From Desulfoferula mesophila (GTDB lineage Bacteria > Desulfobacterota > Desulfarculia > Desulfarculales > Desulfarculaceae): DNA of 64,000 bases. The stretch is taken from the NCBI RefSeq assembly GCF_037076455.1, contig NZ_AP028679.1:3797501-3861500 (forward strand), written 5' to 3'. Positions 42,178 to 51,382 of this stretch are shown one piece after another (position 1 is the stretch's first letter; every line of letters starts with the position of its first letter). The position numbers were made by a program, and so were the translations under genes. The notes below the pieces were generated by a model that saw only the letters and a list, made by a program, of their open reading frames with translations, was not told where the DNA came from and did not search any database.

Positions 42178-42195
42178 CCCCGACCCGGGCACAGT

Positions 42196-43344
42196 ATGGC
42201 AACCATGATTAAACGCTGTTATTACGAAATCCTGGAGGTCGAGCGCTCGGCCGACCAGGAGACGATCAAAAAAGCCTACCGCCGCATGGCCTTGCAGTAT
42301 CACCCGGACCGCAATCCGGACGACGCCGAGGCCGAGGATCGCTTCAAGGAGGCCGCCGAGGCCTACGAGGTGTTGCGCGATCCGGAAAAGCGCCGGCTTT
42401 ACGACGCTTATGGCCATGATGGCCTCAAAAGCTCCGGGTTCCAGGGCTTCAGCGGCATGGGCGACATCTTCGGTGCCTTTGGCGACATCTTCGAGGGCCT
42501 GTTCAACGGCTTCACCGGAGGCCACCCGGGCCGCTCCAGCGGGCCCCGGCCGGGGCGCGACCTGCGCTACGACCTGGAGCTGACCCTGGAGCAGATCGCC
42601 ACCGGCCACAGCGAGACCATCACCATCGGGCGCGAAGCCTCCTGCCCCGAGTGCAATGGCACCGGCCAGGCCGGGGGCGAGGAGCCGGTGGTGTGCCAGG
42701 TCTGCGGTGGCCAGGGCCAGGTGGCCAGGGCCCAGGGCTTGTTCCGGGTGGTCACCACCTGCCCCCAATGCCGGGGCGAAGGCCGGGTGGTCACCGACCC
42801 CTGCTCCAATTGCCGGGGCCGGGGCCGGGTGCGCGAGGAAAAAGAGATCAGCGTGCAGATCCCGGCGGGCATCGCCCACGGCCAGCGCCTGCGCATGCGC
42901 TCCGAGGGCGAGGGCGGCTACCAGGGCGGCGGGCCCGGCGATCTCTACGTGGTGATCCACGAGGTGCCCCACCAGGTCTTCGAGCGCCAGGGCAAGGACC
43001 TCTACCGCCGCCAAGAGGTAAGCATGTTCCAGGCCGCCCTGGGCCAGGAAGTGGCCGTGGAGAGCCTGGTGGACGGACCCCAGCCCCTGAGCATCCCCGC
43101 CGGGTCCGATACCGGCGAGGTGGTGCGCATCAAGGGCCTGGGCCTGCCGGGGCTTAGGGGCGAGCGCCGGGGCGACATGTACGTGCAGCTCTTGGTGCGC
43201 ACCCCCCGCAAGCTCAATAAGCGCCAGCGGGAGCTGATGGAAGAGCTGGCCGCCCTGGGCGACGCCGAGGCGGCCCCGGCTCCCGAGGAGCAGGCCGCGG
43301 CCAAACCCCGCAAGAAAAAGAAGCGGGGCATTTTCTCGAAGTAG
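42196..43344 (+). CDS. dnaJ: Molecular chaperone DnaJ
   Basis: This co-chaperone of up to 382 residues has the J domain with YHPDRNPDD (about residues 33-41), a Gly/Phe-rich linker ([25 protein letters not shown]), and the complete zinc-finger set of four CxxCxGxG repeats: [32 protein letters not shown]. The C-terminal substrate-binding domain ends in a Lys-rich tail. No dnaK or grpE is in the window. ATGs at 42196 and 42205 are both possible; neither has a strong Shine-Dalgarno. Confidence 0.94.
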   Translation: MATMIKRCYYEILEVERSADQETIKKAYRRMALQYHPDRNPDDAEAEDRFKEAAEAYEVLRDPEKRRLYDAYGHDGLKSSGFQGFSGMGDIFGAFGDIFEGLFNGFTGGHPGRSSGPRPGRDLRYDLELTLEQIATGHSETITIGREASCPECNGTGQAGGEEPVVCQVCGGQGQVARAQGLFRVVTTCPQCRGEGRVVTDPCSNCRGRGRVREEKEISVQIPAGIAHGQRLRMRSEGEGGYQGGGPGDLYVVIHEVPHQVFERQGKDLYRRQEVSMFQAALGQEVAVESLVDGPQPLSIPAGSDTGEVVRIKGLGLPGLRGERRGDMYVQLLVRTPRKLNKRQRELMEELAALGDAEAAPAPEEQAAAKPRKKKKRGIFSK

Positions 43345-43353
43345 GAGACGCCG

Positions 43354-43824
43354 GTGAAACTCAGCCACCTGGACGACAAGGGCGCGGCCCGCATGGTGGA
43401 CGTGGGCCACAAGCCGCCCACCCAGCGCCGGGCCATCGCCCGCTCCCGGGTGGCGCTCGGCCCGGCCACCCTGGAGCTACTCACCTCCGGCGGGCTGCCC
43501 AAGGGCGACGCCCTGGCCGTGGCCCGGGTGGCGGGCATCATGGCCGCCAAGCAGACCCCGGCGCTGATCCCCTTGTGCCACCCCCTGCCCCTGAGCGCGG
43601 TCAGCGTGGAGCTGACCCCGGAGGCCGACGGGGTGCTCATCGAGGCAACTGCCTCCACCACCGCCCCCACCGGGGTGGAGATGGAGGCCATGACCGCCGC
43701 CTCGGTGGCCGCCCTGGCCCTCTACGACATGATCAAGGGCGTGGAGCGCGGAGCGCGAATCACCGGGGTCTGGCTGGTGATGAAAGAGGGGGGGGCCAGC
43801 GGCCACTGGGACCGGGAAGATTAG
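43354..43824 (+). CDS. moaC: Cyclic pyranopterin monophosphate synthase MoaC
   Basis: This 156-residue enzyme converts 3',8-cyclo-7,8-dihydro-GTP into cPMP, the first stable intermediate in molybdopterin synthesis. Motifs LSHLDDKGAARMVDVGHK, IPLCHPLPLSAV and TGVEMEAMTAASVAALALYDM are canonical. The start is GTG at 43354 after AGGAGACG, nine bp past dnaJ. Molybdenum or tungsten cofactor is needed by formate and aldehyde oxidoreductases typical of anaerobes. Confidence 0.95.
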   Translation: MKLSHLDDKGAARMVDVGHKPPTQRRAIARSRVALGPATLELLTSGGLPKGDALAVARVAGIMAAKQTPALIPLCHPLPLSAVSVELTPEADGVLIEATASTTAPTGVEMEAMTAASVAALALYDMIKGVERGARITGVWLVMKEGGASGHWDRED

Positions 43825-43836
43825 GCGTCTCGCCTC

Positions 43837-43865
43837 TTTACACACGGCGGCCGGCATGCTAGATT
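43837..43865 (+). promoter_or_regulatory. Sigma-70 type promoter for the DksA-like gene
   Basis: TTTACA (43837-43842) and TAGATT (43860-43865) are separated by 17 bp, giving a predicted start near 43872. The DksA-like start codon lies at 43909. Confidence 0.55.
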
Positions 43866-43908
43866 TACCCGCTATCATAGGTGGCCCACCAGCTACGGAG
43901 AGCGAAGC

Positions 43909-44271
43909 ATGAATGAAAAGAAGCTCGAGTTCTTCCGCAAGCTTTTAAACGAAAAGCTGGACGAGCTCGGCAAGGAAGCCGAGCGTACCGTGGCGGGCAT
44001 GACCGACAGTAAAGAGAATTTTCCCGACCCCACCGATCGGGCGGCCATGGAGTCGGACCGCAATTTCTTGCTGCGCATCCGCGACCGGGAGCGCAAACTC
44101 ATCAGCAAGATCCGCGAGGCCCTGGATCGCATTGACGACGGGACCTTCGGCATCTGCGAATCCTGCGGCGAGGATATAAGCGAAAAGCGCCTCAAGGCGC
44201 GCCCGGTCACCACCCTGTGCATTGATTGCAAAAAAAAGCAAGAGGCCAACGAACGGGCCCGCGGTCTCTGA
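43909..44271 (+). CDS. dksA: DksA/TraR-family transcription factor
   Basis: This 120-residue protein has the N-terminal coiled coil, the acidic tip DPTDRAAMESDR (similar to E. coli DPADRAT), and a Cys4 zinc finger: CESCGEDIS and CIDCKKKQ. It binds the RNA polymerase secondary channel and, with ppGpp, reprograms rRNA and amino-acid promoters. A sigma-70-like promoter lies directly upstream. It is adjacent to rpoZ/dnaJ/moaC and immediately upstream of the polysaccharide cluster. Confidence 0.93.
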   Translation: MNEKKLEFFRKLLNEKLDELGKEAERTVAGMTDSKENFPDPTDRAAMESDRNFLLRIRDRERKLISKIREALDRIDDGTFGICESCGEDISEKRLKARPVTTLCIDCKKKQEANERARGL

Positions 44272-44335
44272 TTTATTTGCCCCCCTTCCCGCCCACCGGG
44301 GTGTCGGTTCAGCTACGCGGGGGCTAGCCTGATAA

Positions 44336-45733
44336 ATGTTCCAGCAACGGCTTAAGTTTTTCCGCTCCATCCTCTACCTGGGCGATTTGGTCTTGGTGGG
44401 CTTGGCCTGGTTCGGCGCCTATTTCCTGCGCTTTTACCTGCCTATCCTTCCCGTGACCAAGGGCATTCCGCCGCTGGGCCTCTACAGCATGCTCCTGTTG
44501 CTGATGCTGGCCGATTTCGCGGTGGTCATGCCCCTTAGCGGGCTATACCGCCGCCCCTGGGCCGGCACCGGCCGTGCCCTGTGGCCGGTGTTGCGCGCGG
44601 CGCTGGTGGGGGTGGTGGTGGCCGTAACCCTCACCTGGTTCCTCAGGCCCTACGACTTCAGCCGCTTGGTTTTCCTGCACTTTTTCGTGCTGCTCGCGGC
44701 AGGGATGCTCGTGTACCGCCCCGTGCTGCGCCGTTTTTGGCGGCGGGCCTATCCGGAAAACGCCGGGGAGCGGGTGCTCATCGTGGGCTCGGCGGAGCTG
44801 GCCGAGCAGGTGGCCCAAAACATCAAGAAAAACCCGGTGTTGGGCCTGAGCGTGGTGGGCTTCCTTTCCCGCGACGAGGCCAAGGTGGGCCGCCGGGTGG
44901 CCGGGCTCAGAGTGCTGGGCTCTTTTGCCCAGGTAGCCCAGATCGTGGCCCAGCGCCACATCCAGGTGGTGATCATCGCCTTGCCGCTGAGCGCCCACGA
45001 CGACCTGCCGCTGGTTTTGGAGGGCCTGTCCCAGGAACTGGTGGACGTGCGCATCGTGCCCGACCTGTACCGCTTCATGAGCCTGGGCAGCACGGTGGAG
45101 TCCTTTGAGGGCATGCCCATCATCGGCCTCAGGGGCAACCGCCTGGAAGGCTGGCCCCGGGTGCTCAAGCGGGCCATGGACGTGGCGGGATCGCTGCTTT
45201 TCCTCACGCTGTTCAGCCCCCTGATGGCCCTGATCGCCCTGGGGGTCAAGCTTTCCTCCCCCGGCCCGGTGCTCTATCGCCAGCGGCGCATGGGCCTGGA
45301 CGGGGTGGATTTTCAGATGCTCAAGTTCCGCACCATGCGGGTGGGGGCCGAGTCCGAGACAGGCCCGGTGTGGGCCAGCCCCGACGACCCCCGCCGCACC
45401 CGCTTGGGGGCCATTCTGCGGCGCACCAGCCTGGACGAGCTGCCCCAGTTTTTCAACGTCCTGAGCGGCGAGATGAGCCTGGTGGGCCCCCGGCCCGAAC
45501 GCCCCGAGCTGATCGCCAGCTTCCGCAGCCAGATCCCCGGCTACATGCTGCGCCACATGGTCAAGGCGGGCATAACCGGCTGGGCCCAGATAAACGGCTG
45601 GCGGGGCAACACCGACCTGAACAAGCGCATCGAGCACGACCTGTACTATATTGAGAACTGGTCCCTGTGGTTCGACATCAAGATCATCCTGCTCACCCCC
45701 TTCCGGGGCCTGATCAGCCCCAATGCCTATTAG
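44336..45733 (+). CDS. Undecaprenyl-phosphate hexose phosphotransferase (WcaJ/WbaP-like)
   Basis: This 465-residue enzyme starts polysaccharide synthesis by transferring a sugar-1-phosphate to undecaprenyl phosphate. Four N-terminal helices (to about residue 125), a Rossmann-like domain (about 140-260), a membrane hairpin (about 280-305) and the catalytic PHPT domain (about 275-465) are visible, with [25 protein letters not shown]-type and [30 protein letters not shown]. First gene of the cluster to 54166. Which hexose is loaded cannot be told. Confidence 0.9.
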   Translation: MFQQRLKFFRSILYLGDLVLVGLAWFGAYFLRFYLPILPVTKGIPPLGLYSMLLLLMLADFAVVMPLSGLYRRPWAGTGRALWPVLRAALVGVVVAVTLTWFLRPYDFSRLVFLHFFVLLAAGMLVYRPVLRRFWRRAYPENAGERVLIVGSAELAEQVAQNIKKNPVLGLSVVGFLSRDEAKVGRRVAGLRVLGSFAQVAQIVAQRHIQVVIIALPLSAHDDLPLVLEGLSQELVDVRIVPDLYRFMSLGSTVESFEGMPIIGLRGNRLEGWPRVLKRAMDVAGSLLFLTLFSPLMALIALGVKLSSPGPVLYRQRRMGLDGVDFQMLKFRTMRVGAESETGPVWASPDDPRRTRLGAILRRTSLDELPQFFNVLSGEMSLVGPRPERPELIASFRSQIPGYMLRHMVKAGITGWAQINGWRGNTDLNKRIEHDLYYIENWSLWFDIKIILLTPFRGLISPNAY

Positions 45734-45745
45734 GAAGCCCGGCCT

Positions 45746-46528
45746 GTGAGTATTAGCGGACACCTAGCCGAACTGACCCGCAACCGCGCCCTGGTATGGG
45801 CCCTGGTGGGCCGCGAGCTCAAGGGCCGCTACCGGGGCTCCCTGTTCGGCTTTTTGTGGACCTTTTTGAACCCCCTGATGCTCCTGGCGGTCTACGCCCT
45901 GGTGTTCTCAGTGTATTTCCGCATCGACATGCCCCACTACGCGGTGTTCATGTTCACCGGCCTGTTGCCCTGGGTGTTTTTCTCCAGCAGCGTGAACGAA
46001 GGCGCCGGGGCCATCACCGAGGGGGGCAGCCTGGTCACCAAGGTTATGTTCCCCTTGCAGGTGTTGCCCGCGGTCAAGGTGATGGCCAACTTCGTCAACT
46101 ACCTGCTCAGCCTGCCCATCCTGTTTGCCTTCTACCTGGCCGACGGCGTGGCCTTCACCTGGTGCATGCTGGCCTTTTTCGTGGTGGCGGCGGTGCACCT
46201 GTTGTTCACCTACGCCCTGGTGCTGCTGCTCTCGGCGGCCAACGTCTTTTTGCGCGACACCAAACACATGGTGAACAACTTCCTTACCTTGTGGTTCTTT
46301 TTGACTCCCATCCTCTACCCCCTGGCCCAGGTGCCCGAGGCCTTCCGCCCGCTGATCTACTTCAACCCGGCGGCGGTGATCACCCTGGCCTACCACGACC
46401 TGTTCTTCTGGGGCCGCTGGCCCGCCTGGGGACAGCTGGCCGGGGTGGCCGGGCTCAGCCTGGTTATGCTGGTGGTGGCCGTGGTAGTCTTCGAGCACTA
46501 CAAGGAGTATTTCGCCGAGAAGATATGA
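45746..46528 (+). CDS. wzm: ABC polysaccharide exporter permease (Wzm-like)
   Basis: This 260-residue membrane subunit has six helices and the ABC-2 family motif GRELKGRYRGSLFGFLWTFLNPL near the N-terminus. Wzm/TagG-like permeases move undecaprenyl-linked glycan across the inner membrane. The start is GTG at 45746 after AGGAAG. Its stop overlaps the ATPase ATG (ATGA). Confidence 0.9.
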   Translation: MSISGHLAELTRNRALVWALVGRELKGRYRGSLFGFLWTFLNPLMLLAVYALVFSVYFRIDMPHYAVFMFTGLLPWVFFSSSVNEGAGAITEGGSLVTKVMFPLQVLPAVKVMANFVNYLLSLPILFAFYLADGVAFTWCMLAFFVVAAVHLLFTYALVLLLSAANVFLRDTKHMVNNFLTLWFFLTPILYPLAQVPEAFRPLIYFNPAAVITLAYHDLFFWGRWPAWGQLAGVAGLSLVMLVVAVVVFEHYKEYFAEKI

Positions 46529-47772
46529 GCACGGCCACGGCCATAGAGATCGCGGGGTTGGTGAAGCGCTTTCGCCGCGAGATGCTCAGGCGCGACTACA
46601 CCACCTGGAAGTCGCTGTTGCTGCGGCCCTTCCAGCGCCGCGGCGAGGGCGACTACCTCACCGTGCTGGACGGGCTGGACCTGAGCATCGCGCCGGGACG
46701 CACCGTAGCCATCATCGGCCAGAACGGCTCGGGCAAGTCCACCCTGCTCAAGATCCTGGCCGGCATCTACAAGGCCGACCAGGGCACGGTCACGGTCAGC
46801 GGCCGGGTGAGCAGCCTCATCGAGCTGGGGGCGGGCTTCCACCCCGAGTTCAGCGGGCGGGAAAATATCTTCCTTAACGGCACCATCCTGGGCCTGAGTA
46901 AAAAGGAGATCGCCGCCCGCTACGAGGAAATCGTGGCCTACTCGGGCCTGGGCGATTTCATCGAGGCCCCGGTACGCACCTACAGCTCGGGCATGTACGT
47001 GCGCCTAGGCTTCGCCGTGGCGGTCAACGTGGACCCGGACGTGCTGTTGGTGGACGAGGTGCTAGCCGTGGGCGACGAGGCCTTTGCCCACAAGTGCGAG
47101 ACCAAGCTCAACCAGTTCAAGGCCGCGGGCAAGACCATCGTCTTGGTCAGCCACGACCTCATCGCGGTGAAAAAGTTCGCCGACGAGGTGGTGTGGTTGG
47201 ACGGCGGCAAGGTGGCCGCCCAGGGCGAGGCGGCCCAGGTCATAGACCTTTACCGCCAGGGGGTGGCCCGGCGCGAGGACGAGATGGGCCGGGCCCAGGC
47301 CCAGGCCCGCGCCGCCGAGCTGGCCGCCGAGCGCCGCTGGGGTCAGGGCGAGGTGGAGATCACGGCCGTGCGCCTGCTGGACCGGGAGGGCCAGGCCCAC
47401 GCGGTGTTCACCAGCGGCGCGCCGCTTAACCTGGAGATCGACTACCGGATGCGCCAGGAGGTGGACGACCTGGTGTTCGGGGTGGCCATCCACAACAGCG
47501 CCGGGGGGCTGTGCTACGGCAGCAACACGGCCATCGACCAGGCCGAGCTGGGGCCCGTCCCGCCCCAGGGCACGGTGCGTTGCGCTCTCCAGCGCCTGGA
47601 CCTGGTACCCGGCACCTACACCCTGGACGTGGCCGCCCACGCCGCCGACGGCCGGGCCTACGACTACCTCACCCAGGTGGCCACCCTGTCGGTGCGCGGC
47701 GGGCCCCGCGACGAGGGCATCTGGCGGCCGCCCCACACCTGGAGCCTCAGCTCACGGGAAGACAAGGCATGA
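46525..47772 (+). CDS. wzt: ABC polysaccharide exporter ATPase with C-terminal glycan-recognition domain (Wzt-like)
   Basis: This 415-residue ATPase has Walker A GQNGSGKST (about residues 60-68), signature YSSGMYVRLGFAVA, and Walker B DVLLVDEVLAVGDEAF. Residues after about 265 form a beta-rich domain (VEITAVRLLDREGQAHAVFTSGAPLNLEIDYR) like the Wzt C-terminal carbohydrate-binding module of E. coli O8/O9a. Such a module recognises the chain-terminal cap and couples export to synthesis. The next gene encodes a methyltransferase, matching that logic. Confidence 0.9.
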   Translation: MSTATAIEIAGLVKRFRREMLRRDYTTWKSLLLRPFQRRGEGDYLTVLDGLDLSIAPGRTVAIIGQNGSGKSTLLKILAGIYKADQGTVTVSGRVSSLIELGAGFHPEFSGRENIFLNGTILGLSKKEIAARYEEIVAYSGLGDFIEAPVRTYSSGMYVRLGFAVAVNVDPDVLLVDEVLAVGDEAFAHKCETKLNQFKAAGKTIVLVSHDLIAVKKFADEVVWLDGGKVAAQGEAAQVIDLYRQGVARREDEMGRAQAQARAAELAAERRWGQGEVEITAVRLLDREGQAHAVFTSGAPLNLEIDYRMRQEVDDLVFGVAIHNSAGGLCYGSNTAIDQAELGPVPPQGTVRCALQRLDLVPGTYTLDVAAHAADGRAYDYLTQVATLSVRGGPRDEGIWRPPHTWSLSSREDKA

Positions 47773-49025
47773 GCCAAGAAGAAAAAAGCGCCCCGCCGGT
47801 GGACGTTCAGGCCATTTTGGCCCAGGTGGACCAGGCGGTGGAGGACAAGAAGGCCGCCGGCTTCTACGACCCGGCCGAGCTGCGGCGGGTGGAGGAGGCG
47901 GCCCTGGCCGCCCGCTCGGTGGACGACGAGCCGGGCAACCTGATGAAGCTGCACCACGCCCGGCTCAAGGAGTATTGGGAGCCCACCGGCTGGGGGGTGG
48001 ACACCCACCGCACCGGCGCGGCGGGCAAGCTCATCGTGGGCCTCAAGAAGCTCATCTACAAGGCCAGCCGCTTCCCCATGAGCGTGTGGCTGGCCCGCCA
48101 GGCCCGCTTCAACGACGAGACGGTGCACCTGATCACCGTGCTCCTGCCCCTGGTGGCCAACCTGCGCTCCCGCCTGCCCCAGGCCGAAAAGCGCCTGGAC
48201 GAGCTGGAGGTCTCCCTGGCCCGCACCGCCCCGCGCATCGAGGCCCTGCTGGCCCGCCTGGAGCGGGTGGTGACAGAGCAGGAGGCCCAGGGCCAGGCAG
48301 CGCCCGGCGCGCTGGACGAGGTGCGCCGGGCCCGCTTCCAGAGCCGGGGGGCGGCCTATTTGGAGTTCGAGAACGCCCACCGGGGCGGGCGCGAGCTGAT
48401 CAAGCAGCGCCAGAGCGTGTACCTGCCCTTTTTCGCCAAGAGCGTCACCCCCCAGGCCCCCCTGGTGGACCTGGGCTGCGGCCGGGGCGAGTTCTTGGAG
48501 GCGGCCCAGGAGGCGGGGCTCGCGGCCAAGGGCGTGGAGCTCAACCCGGAGATGGTGGCCCACTGCCAAGGCCGGGGCCTGGAGGTGGCCGAGGGCGAGG
48601 CCCTGCAATACCTGGCCGCCCAGCCCGACGCCAGCCTGGGGGGCATCCTGCTGGCCCAGGTCATCGAGCACCTGACCACCGATGAGCTCTACGAGCTGGT
48701 GAGCCTGGCCGCCCTCAAACTGGCCGATGGAGGCCACCTCATCGCCGAGACGGTGAACCCGGCCTGCCTCACCACCCTGTCCGGGGCCTTTTACCTGGAC
48801 CTGACCCACCAGCGGCCCATCCACCCCGAGGCGGCCCGCTTCCTGTGGAAGGGGGCCGGGCTGCGCCAGGTGGAGGTGCTCTACCTTTCGCCCTACCCCG
48901 AGCAATACCGCCTGCCCCAAGCGCCGGGCGAGGACGCCACCGCCCAGGCCCTGAACCAGACGGTGGCGCGCCTCAACGACCTGCTCTACTCCTTCCAGGA
49001 CTACGCGGTGGTGGGGCGCAAGTAG
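47769..49025 (+). CDS. WbdD-like SAM methyltransferase
   Basis: This 418-residue protein has a Glu-rich N-terminal helical part and a class I methyltransferase domain with LVDLGCGRGEFLEAAQEAG (about residues 235-253), GVELNPEMVAHC and LLAQVIEHLTTDELYEL. The latter two belong to the glycan-capping methyltransferases. In the O8/O9a systems, methylation of the non-reducing end stops chain growth and makes a substrate for Wzt. No kinase domain like that of WbdD is obvious. The ATG overlaps the wzt stop (ATGA). Confidence 0.8.
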   Translation: MSQEEKSAPPVDVQAILAQVDQAVEDKKAAGFYDPAELRRVEEAALAARSVDDEPGNLMKLHHARLKEYWEPTGWGVDTHRTGAAGKLIVGLKKLIYKASRFPMSVWLARQARFNDETVHLITVLLPLVANLRSRLPQAEKRLDELEVSLARTAPRIEALLARLERVVTEQEAQGQAAPGALDEVRRARFQSRGAAYLEFENAHRGGRELIKQRQSVYLPFFAKSVTPQAPLVDLGCGRGEFLEAAQEAGLAAKGVELNPEMVAHCQGRGLEVAEGEALQYLAAQPDASLGGILLAQVIEHLTTDELYELVSLAALKLADGGHLIAETVNPACLTTLSGAFYLDLTHQRPIHPEAARFLWKGAGLRQVEVLYLSPYPEQYRLPQAPGEDATAQALNQTVARLNDLLYSFQDYAVVGRK

Positions 49026-49027
49026 GC

Positions 49028-51382
49028 ATGACCGCCACGCGCCCAGGCCAGCCCCTGTCCTGCACCTTCGTGCTGCCCTGGTACGGGGAGCAGGTGCCCG
49101 GCGGGGCCGAGGCCGAGGCCCGGCTCACCGCCGAAAACCTGGCCGCCGCCGGGGTGCGGGTCCAGGCCCTGGCCACCAACCTGAGCGGCCTGGGCAGCGA
49201 CTGGGAGCGCGACACCCTGCCCGTGGGCGAGACCGTGGAAAACGGGGTCACGGTGCGCCGCTTTCCCGTGGCCCCCCGCGACGCGGCCCGCTTCGACGGC
49301 CTGAACATGCGGGTGCTGGCCGGGGCGGTGCTTAGCCCGGACGAAGAGCGCGACTTTTACCGCAACATGGTCTACAGCCCCGAGCTGCTCACCCACATCG
49401 CGGCCCACCCCGAACAAGGCCCCTTCTTCTATATCCCCTATTTGTTCACCTCCTCGGTGTGGGGGCCGCTGATCCACCCGGCCAAGAGCCTGATCATCCC
49501 CTGCCTGCACGACGAGGGCTACGCCCGCATGGCCGCGGTGAAACGGGCCATGGAAACCAGCCGCATGGTCTGCTTCCACGTGCCCCCGGAGCGCGACCTG
49601 GCCGCCGGGCTCTACGACCTGGGGCGCACCGAACCGGTGATCGTGGGCGAGGGCATGGACACCCACTGGACCCACGACCCGGAGCGCTTCCGGCAAGACT
49701 TCGGCCTCAGCGAGCCCTTTATCCTCTACGCGGGGCGCAAGGACCCGGGCAAGAACACCCCCCTGCTGGTGCACTATTTCTTGCGCTACAAGGCCGAGGG
49801 CCGGGGACCGGCCGGGCTCAAGCTGGTGTTGGTGGGCAACCTGCCCGCCGACATCCCGCCCGGCGGCGAGGCCCACGTCTTGGACCTGGGCTTTGTCAGC
49901 GTGCAGCAAAAGCACGACGCCTATGCGGCGGCCGAGGTGTTCGTGCAGCCCTCGCTCATGGAGAGCTTCTCGCGGGTGATCATGGAGGCCTGGCTGGCCG
50001 GCACCCCGGTGATGGTGCACGCCGACTGCCCGGTTACTCAGGGGCACGTGCTGGCCAGCGGCGGCGGCCTGGCCTTCAAGGACTACCCCCACTTCGCCGA
50101 GTGCCTGGACTACCTGCTGGAGCGCCCCGAACTGCGGGCTCAGATGGCCCGGGCTGGGGCCGCCTACGTGCAAGGCAACTTCTCCTGGCCGGTGGTGGTG
50201 GACAACTACCTCAAGGTCATCGAGACGGTGAGCGCCGAACCGGCGTGCGAGCCCACCACCCTGGAGCGGGCCCTGGCTCCCCGGCGCCCCCGCCTGGCCT
50301 CGGGCCCGGCGGTGCACCAGATGGTGCCGGACTTCAGCTTCGGCGACGCCATCGGCAACGACGCCCTGGCCATCCAGAAGACCCTGCGCTCCTGGGGGAT
50401 CAGCTCGGACATCTTCGCCCACTCCATCCACCCCCGCCTGGCCGACAAGGCTCGTCCCATCGAGGAGTACGCCAAGCAGGCCCGGCCCCAGGACGTGCTG
50501 CTGTTCCATTTTTCCATCGGCCATCCGGTGGCCGACCTGTTGCCCGAGCTGCCGGGCCGCCGGGTGCTGCGCTACCACAACATCACCCCGGCCGAGTTCC
50601 TGGACCTGTGCAACCCCGAGAGCGCGGCCCGGGCCCGCCTGGGGCGCGAGCAGCTAAGGCGCATCGCCCCGGCGGTGGAGCTGGGTATGGGGGTGAGCGA
50701 CTACAACTGCGCCGAACTCAGCGAGGCGGGCTGCCCGGCCACGGCTACGGTGCCCATCGTCATCGACACCTCGGTGCTGGCCACCCCCTCGGACCCCTTC
50801 GTGGCCCAGCGCTTTGACGACGGCCGCCCGGCGGTGTTGCACGTGGGCCGCCTGGTGCCCAACAAGAAGATCGAGGACCTCATCAAGACCCAGTACTGGC
50901 TGTCCCGCCTGGTGCCCGGCGTGCGCATGCTCATCGTGGGCGGCGAGGTGGGCTGCGAGACCTATGCCGAAGGCCTGCGCGAGCTGGTGGACCGTCTGGC
51001 CGTGCCTGACGTGCACTTCTCGGGGCACGTATCCCTGGCCGCCCTGATGGCCTATTACCGCCGGGCCGACTGCTACCTGTGCCTGTCCGAGCACGAGGGC
51101 TTTTGCGTGCCCCTGGTGGAGTGCATGCACCTGGGCATCCCCGTGGTGGCCTACGGGGCCGCCGGGGTGCCGGGCACCCTGGGGGACGGCGGCATCCTGC
51201 TGGAGCGCAAAGAGCCCCAGCGGGTGGCCGAGACGGTGGCCCGGGTGCTCACCGACCCCGCCCTGGCCGCCGGCCTACGCGTGGCCGGCCAGGAGCGCCT
51301 GCAACGCTTCGCCCCAGCGCGGGTGGCCGCTGATCTACGAGAGGTGCTCACCAGCCGCCTGGGCCTGGAGTTGGCCCCGTGA
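49028..51382 (+). CDS. Double-domain GT4 glycosyltransferase
   Basis: This 784-residue protein contains two GT-B GT4 glycosyltransferase modules. Domain 1 (about residues 1-425) has PWYGEQVPGGAEAEARLTAENLAAAG and the sugar-nucleotide end AYAAAEVFVQPSLMESFSRVIMEAWLAGTPVM. Domain 2 (about 435-784) has RRADCYLCLSEHEGFCVPLVECMHLGIPVVAYG. Such bifunctional enzymes add two sugars in succession, so it may build the repeat unit. The order of addition and sugars are unknown. It follows the methyltransferase by 2 bp; its TGA overlaps the next GTG. Confidence 0.85.
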   Translation: MTATRPGQPLSCTFVLPWYGEQVPGGAEAEARLTAENLAAAGVRVQALATNLSGLGSDWERDTLPVGETVENGVTVRRFPVAPRDAARFDGLNMRVLAGAVLSPDEERDFYRNMVYSPELLTHIAAHPEQGPFFYIPYLFTSSVWGPLIHPAKSLIIPCLHDEGYARMAAVKRAMETSRMVCFHVPPERDLAAGLYDLGRTEPVIVGEGMDTHWTHDPERFRQDFGLSEPFILYAGRKDPGKNTPLLVHYFLRYKAEGRGPAGLKLVLVGNLPADIPPGGEAHVLDLGFVSVQQKHDAYAAAEVFVQPSLMESFSRVIMEAWLAGTPVMVHADCPVTQGHVLASGGGLAFKDYPHFAECLDYLLERPELRAQMARAGAAYVQGNFSWPVVVDNYLKVIETVSAEPACEPTTLERALAPRRPRLASGPAVHQMVPDFSFGDAIGNDALAIQKTLRSWGISSDIFAHSIHPRLADKARPIEEYAKQARPQDVLLFHFSIGHPVADLLPELPGRRVLRYHNITPAEFLDLCNPESAARARLGREQLRRIAPAVELGMGVSDYNCAELSEAGCPATATVPIVIDTSVLATPSDPFVAQRFDDGRPAVLHVGRLVPNKKIEDLIKTQYWLSRLVPGVRMLIVGGEVGCETYAEGLRELVDRLAVPDVHFSGHVSLAALMAYYRRADCYLCLSEHEGFCVPLVECMHLGIPVVAYGAAGVPGTLGDGGILLERKEPQRVAETVARVLTDPALAAGLRVAGQERLQRFAPARVAADLREVLTSRLGLELAP

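Noticed and set aside
41287-43410. Open frame of 707 codons opposite DUF4340, rpoZ and dnaJ
   Set aside because: It runs across three recognised genes on the other strand and is rich in His, Gly and Leu, as antisense frames here are.
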